NCBI GenBank assembly: GCA_948468465.1
Contig: CAOKJJ010000247.1
Span: 1 to 6,056, forward strand
Reading direction: 5' to 3'
From: an uncultured Eubacterium sp.
GTDB lineage: Bacteria > Bacillota_A > Clostridia > Lachnospirales > Lachnospiraceae
Length of the DNA stretch: 6,056 bases
Numbering within the stretch: the first letter of the stretch is position 1; the number at the start of each line of letters is the position of its first letter. Of the stretch, positions 5,443-6,056 are shown piece by piece. Both the position numbers and the translations under genes were made by a program. The notes below the pieces were generated by a model, which worked only from the letters and a program-made list of their open reading frames with translations, ran no database searches and was not told where the DNA came from.

Positions 5443-5552
5443 CGCAGCAGCTCCTACGAACTGATCCGGTATTTTTTATCAATGATCTTAAAAAGTATAC
5501 TTTTCCAGACGTAGATGAATTGCTATAAAATTACATATTTTTTGAGTGTATA
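5392..5552 (-). promoter_or_regulatory. Flagellin mRNA leader with many GGA motifs, candidate CsrA target
   Basis: The leader is about 160 nt from the predicted start to the ATG. Its last 76 nt contain eight GGA triplets (plus-strand TCC at 5401, 5404, 5412, 5415, 5423, 5441, 5452 and 5465). Two are in the Shine-Dalgarno AAGGAGGA, and one is in the loop of a CTGC/GCAG hairpin (5431-5447). CsrA represses hag translation in Bacillus by binding two such GGA sites, one over the ribosome binding site, so similar control is plausible here. Confidence 0.45.
5491..5510. repeat. 20-bp repeat, copy A, inside the flagellin leader region
   Basis: The site begins with the perfect 14-bp palindrome AAAAGTATACTTTT (5491-5504) and ends CCAGAC. 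Outer bases extend the dyad: TCT at 5486-5488 and AGA at 5507-5509. The 24-bp dyad with a central AT is of the size and form of a serine-recombinase crossover site, but could equally be a dimeric regulator's operator. Confidence 0.6.
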
Positions 5553-5558
5553 GTTGCT

Positions 5559-5586
5559 ATATCGGACATTTCGAGAAAAAAAGTTA
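5559..5586 (-). promoter_or_regulatory. Sigma-28/sigma-D-like flagellin promoter
   Basis: On the minus strand TAAC (5583-5586) is followed after 16 bp by TCCGATAT (5559-5566). This fits the sigma-28 family consensus TAAA, 14-16 bp, GCCGATAT at 3 of 4 and 7 of 8 positions. A long T-rich stretch fills the spacer. Class III flagellin genes are normally transcribed by this sigma factor, whose gene is outside the window. Confidence 0.68.
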
Positions 5587-5615
5587 GTTTTTTATAAAAA
5601 ATTTTTAAAGCCTAT

Positions 5616-5635
5616 AAAAGTATACCTTTTCAGAC
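5616..5635. repeat. 20-bp repeat, copy B, just after the recombinase remnant
   Basis: This is a direct repeat of the copy at 5491-5510, 18 of 20 bases identical and exactly 125 bp away, so the two copies bracket the sigma-28-like promoter. It lies 5 bp beyond the stop codon of the serine recombinase remnant. Its dyad is weaker than copy A, with one extra C in the right arm. Confidence 0.6.
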
Positions 5636-5640
5636 AATTT

Positions 5641-6003
5641 TTAACCTGAGACTGCTTTTTCATATTTCACTGCTTTACTGTAAAATGTTTTTGGATTCAT
5701 CGCACATAGTTCCGCTGCTTCGCGCATGGATATCTTTCCGGCTCTCCACTTTTGATCCAACTCCATAAAATTATCCGGCACAGGCATCGGCGGCCTGCCA
5801 AACCGTACCCCTTTTGCCTTTGCAGCCGCAATCCCTTCCGCCTGCCGCTGCCTGATATTCATCCGTTCATTTTCTGCTACATAACTCAGCAGCGCCAGTA
5901 CAATATCACTGATAAACGTTCCCAGCAGATTTTTTTCGCGCCTTGTATCCAAAAGGGGCATATCAATAACAACGACATCCGCTCCCTTTTCTTTTGTAAT
6001 CAT
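5641..6003 (-). pseudogene. Serine recombinase (resolvase/invertase family) lacking the catalytic N-terminus
   Basis: The 120 open codons match the C-terminal two-thirds of clostridial resolvase/invertase-type serine recombinases. They include ITKEKGADVVVIDMPLLDTR, the long dimer helix (LLSYVAENERMNIRQRQAEGIAAAKAKGVRFGRPP, 38-72) and a C-terminal helix-turn-helix for DNA binding (about 88-113, ISMREAAELCAMNPKTFYSKA). The N-terminal 75-80 residues with the nucleophilic serine and catalytic arginines are absent. A TAA stop sits directly before the ATG in frame, no ribosome binding site precedes it, and the 53 upstream bases in the window encode nothing recognisable in the other frames. It therefore appears decapitated. 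If translated it could only bind DNA. It lies upstream of flagellin on the same strand, an arrangement reminiscent of hin-type flagellar switches. Confidence 0.75.
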
Positions 6004-6056
6004 TTAGGTAATTGCGAAACTCTGAAACCCTTATAAATAAAGGATTTTCTTTGTCA

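Noticed and set aside
5590..5610. AT-rich palindrome-like stretch as a terminator for the recombinase remnant
   Set aside because: It contains no GC-rich stem; it is more likely part of an AT-rich upstream element of the flagellin promoter.

Overview
The window looks like accessory chromosome of a motile, low-to-moderate GC Firmicute, most likely a gut-type clostridium of the Lachnospiraceae sort. This is an inference from the strong AGGAGG ribosome binding sites, a clostridial-type flagellin with a sigma-28-like promoter, a YvyF-like flagellar-operon protein, a HicAB pair and a clostridial-type serine recombinase. No rRNA, tRNA or CRISPR array was found.

Left part (1-1390): two toxin-antitoxin loci stand back to back. 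On the minus strand is a type II hicA-hicB operon; hicB runs off the left edge. Divergent from it, on the plus strand, is a locus with the architecture of a type III ToxIN/AbiQ system. It has a good sigma-A promoter, about three degenerate 36-37 nt repeats with a compensatory stem change (candidate ToxI RNA antitoxin), a strong intrinsic terminator, and then the N-terminal half of a ToxN/AbiQ-family endoribonuclease. The toxin is truncated at 84 codons, and about 140 bp of unassigned sequence and a terminator follow.

Middle (1391-3256): two minus-strand genes. One is a 426-residue coiled-coil protein of unknown role, whose C-terminal 75 residues weakly resemble the GrpE beta domain. The other is a 146-residue protein with two zinc knuckles around a helix-turn-helix, resembling the YvyF flagellar operon protein.

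Right part (3312-6056): a long flagellin gene (664 residues, with an unusual Cys-Cys-x-x-Cys cluster in its variable region) reads leftward to a terminator hairpin. Its leader carries eight GGA motifs, one in a hairpin loop, suggesting CsrA control. A sigma-28-like promoter lies upstream. Two 20-bp direct repeats (18/20 identical, one a near-perfect dyad) flank this promoter, and the outer copy sits just after the stop of a serine recombinase remnant. The remnant has lost its catalytic N-terminal domain. The layout resembles a decayed or trans-acting DNA-rearrangement switch for flagellin, but regulator binding sites would explain the repeats equally well.

The coiled-coil gene's promoter shares an 11-bp block with the flagellin promoter, so the middle genes may belong to the motility regulon.
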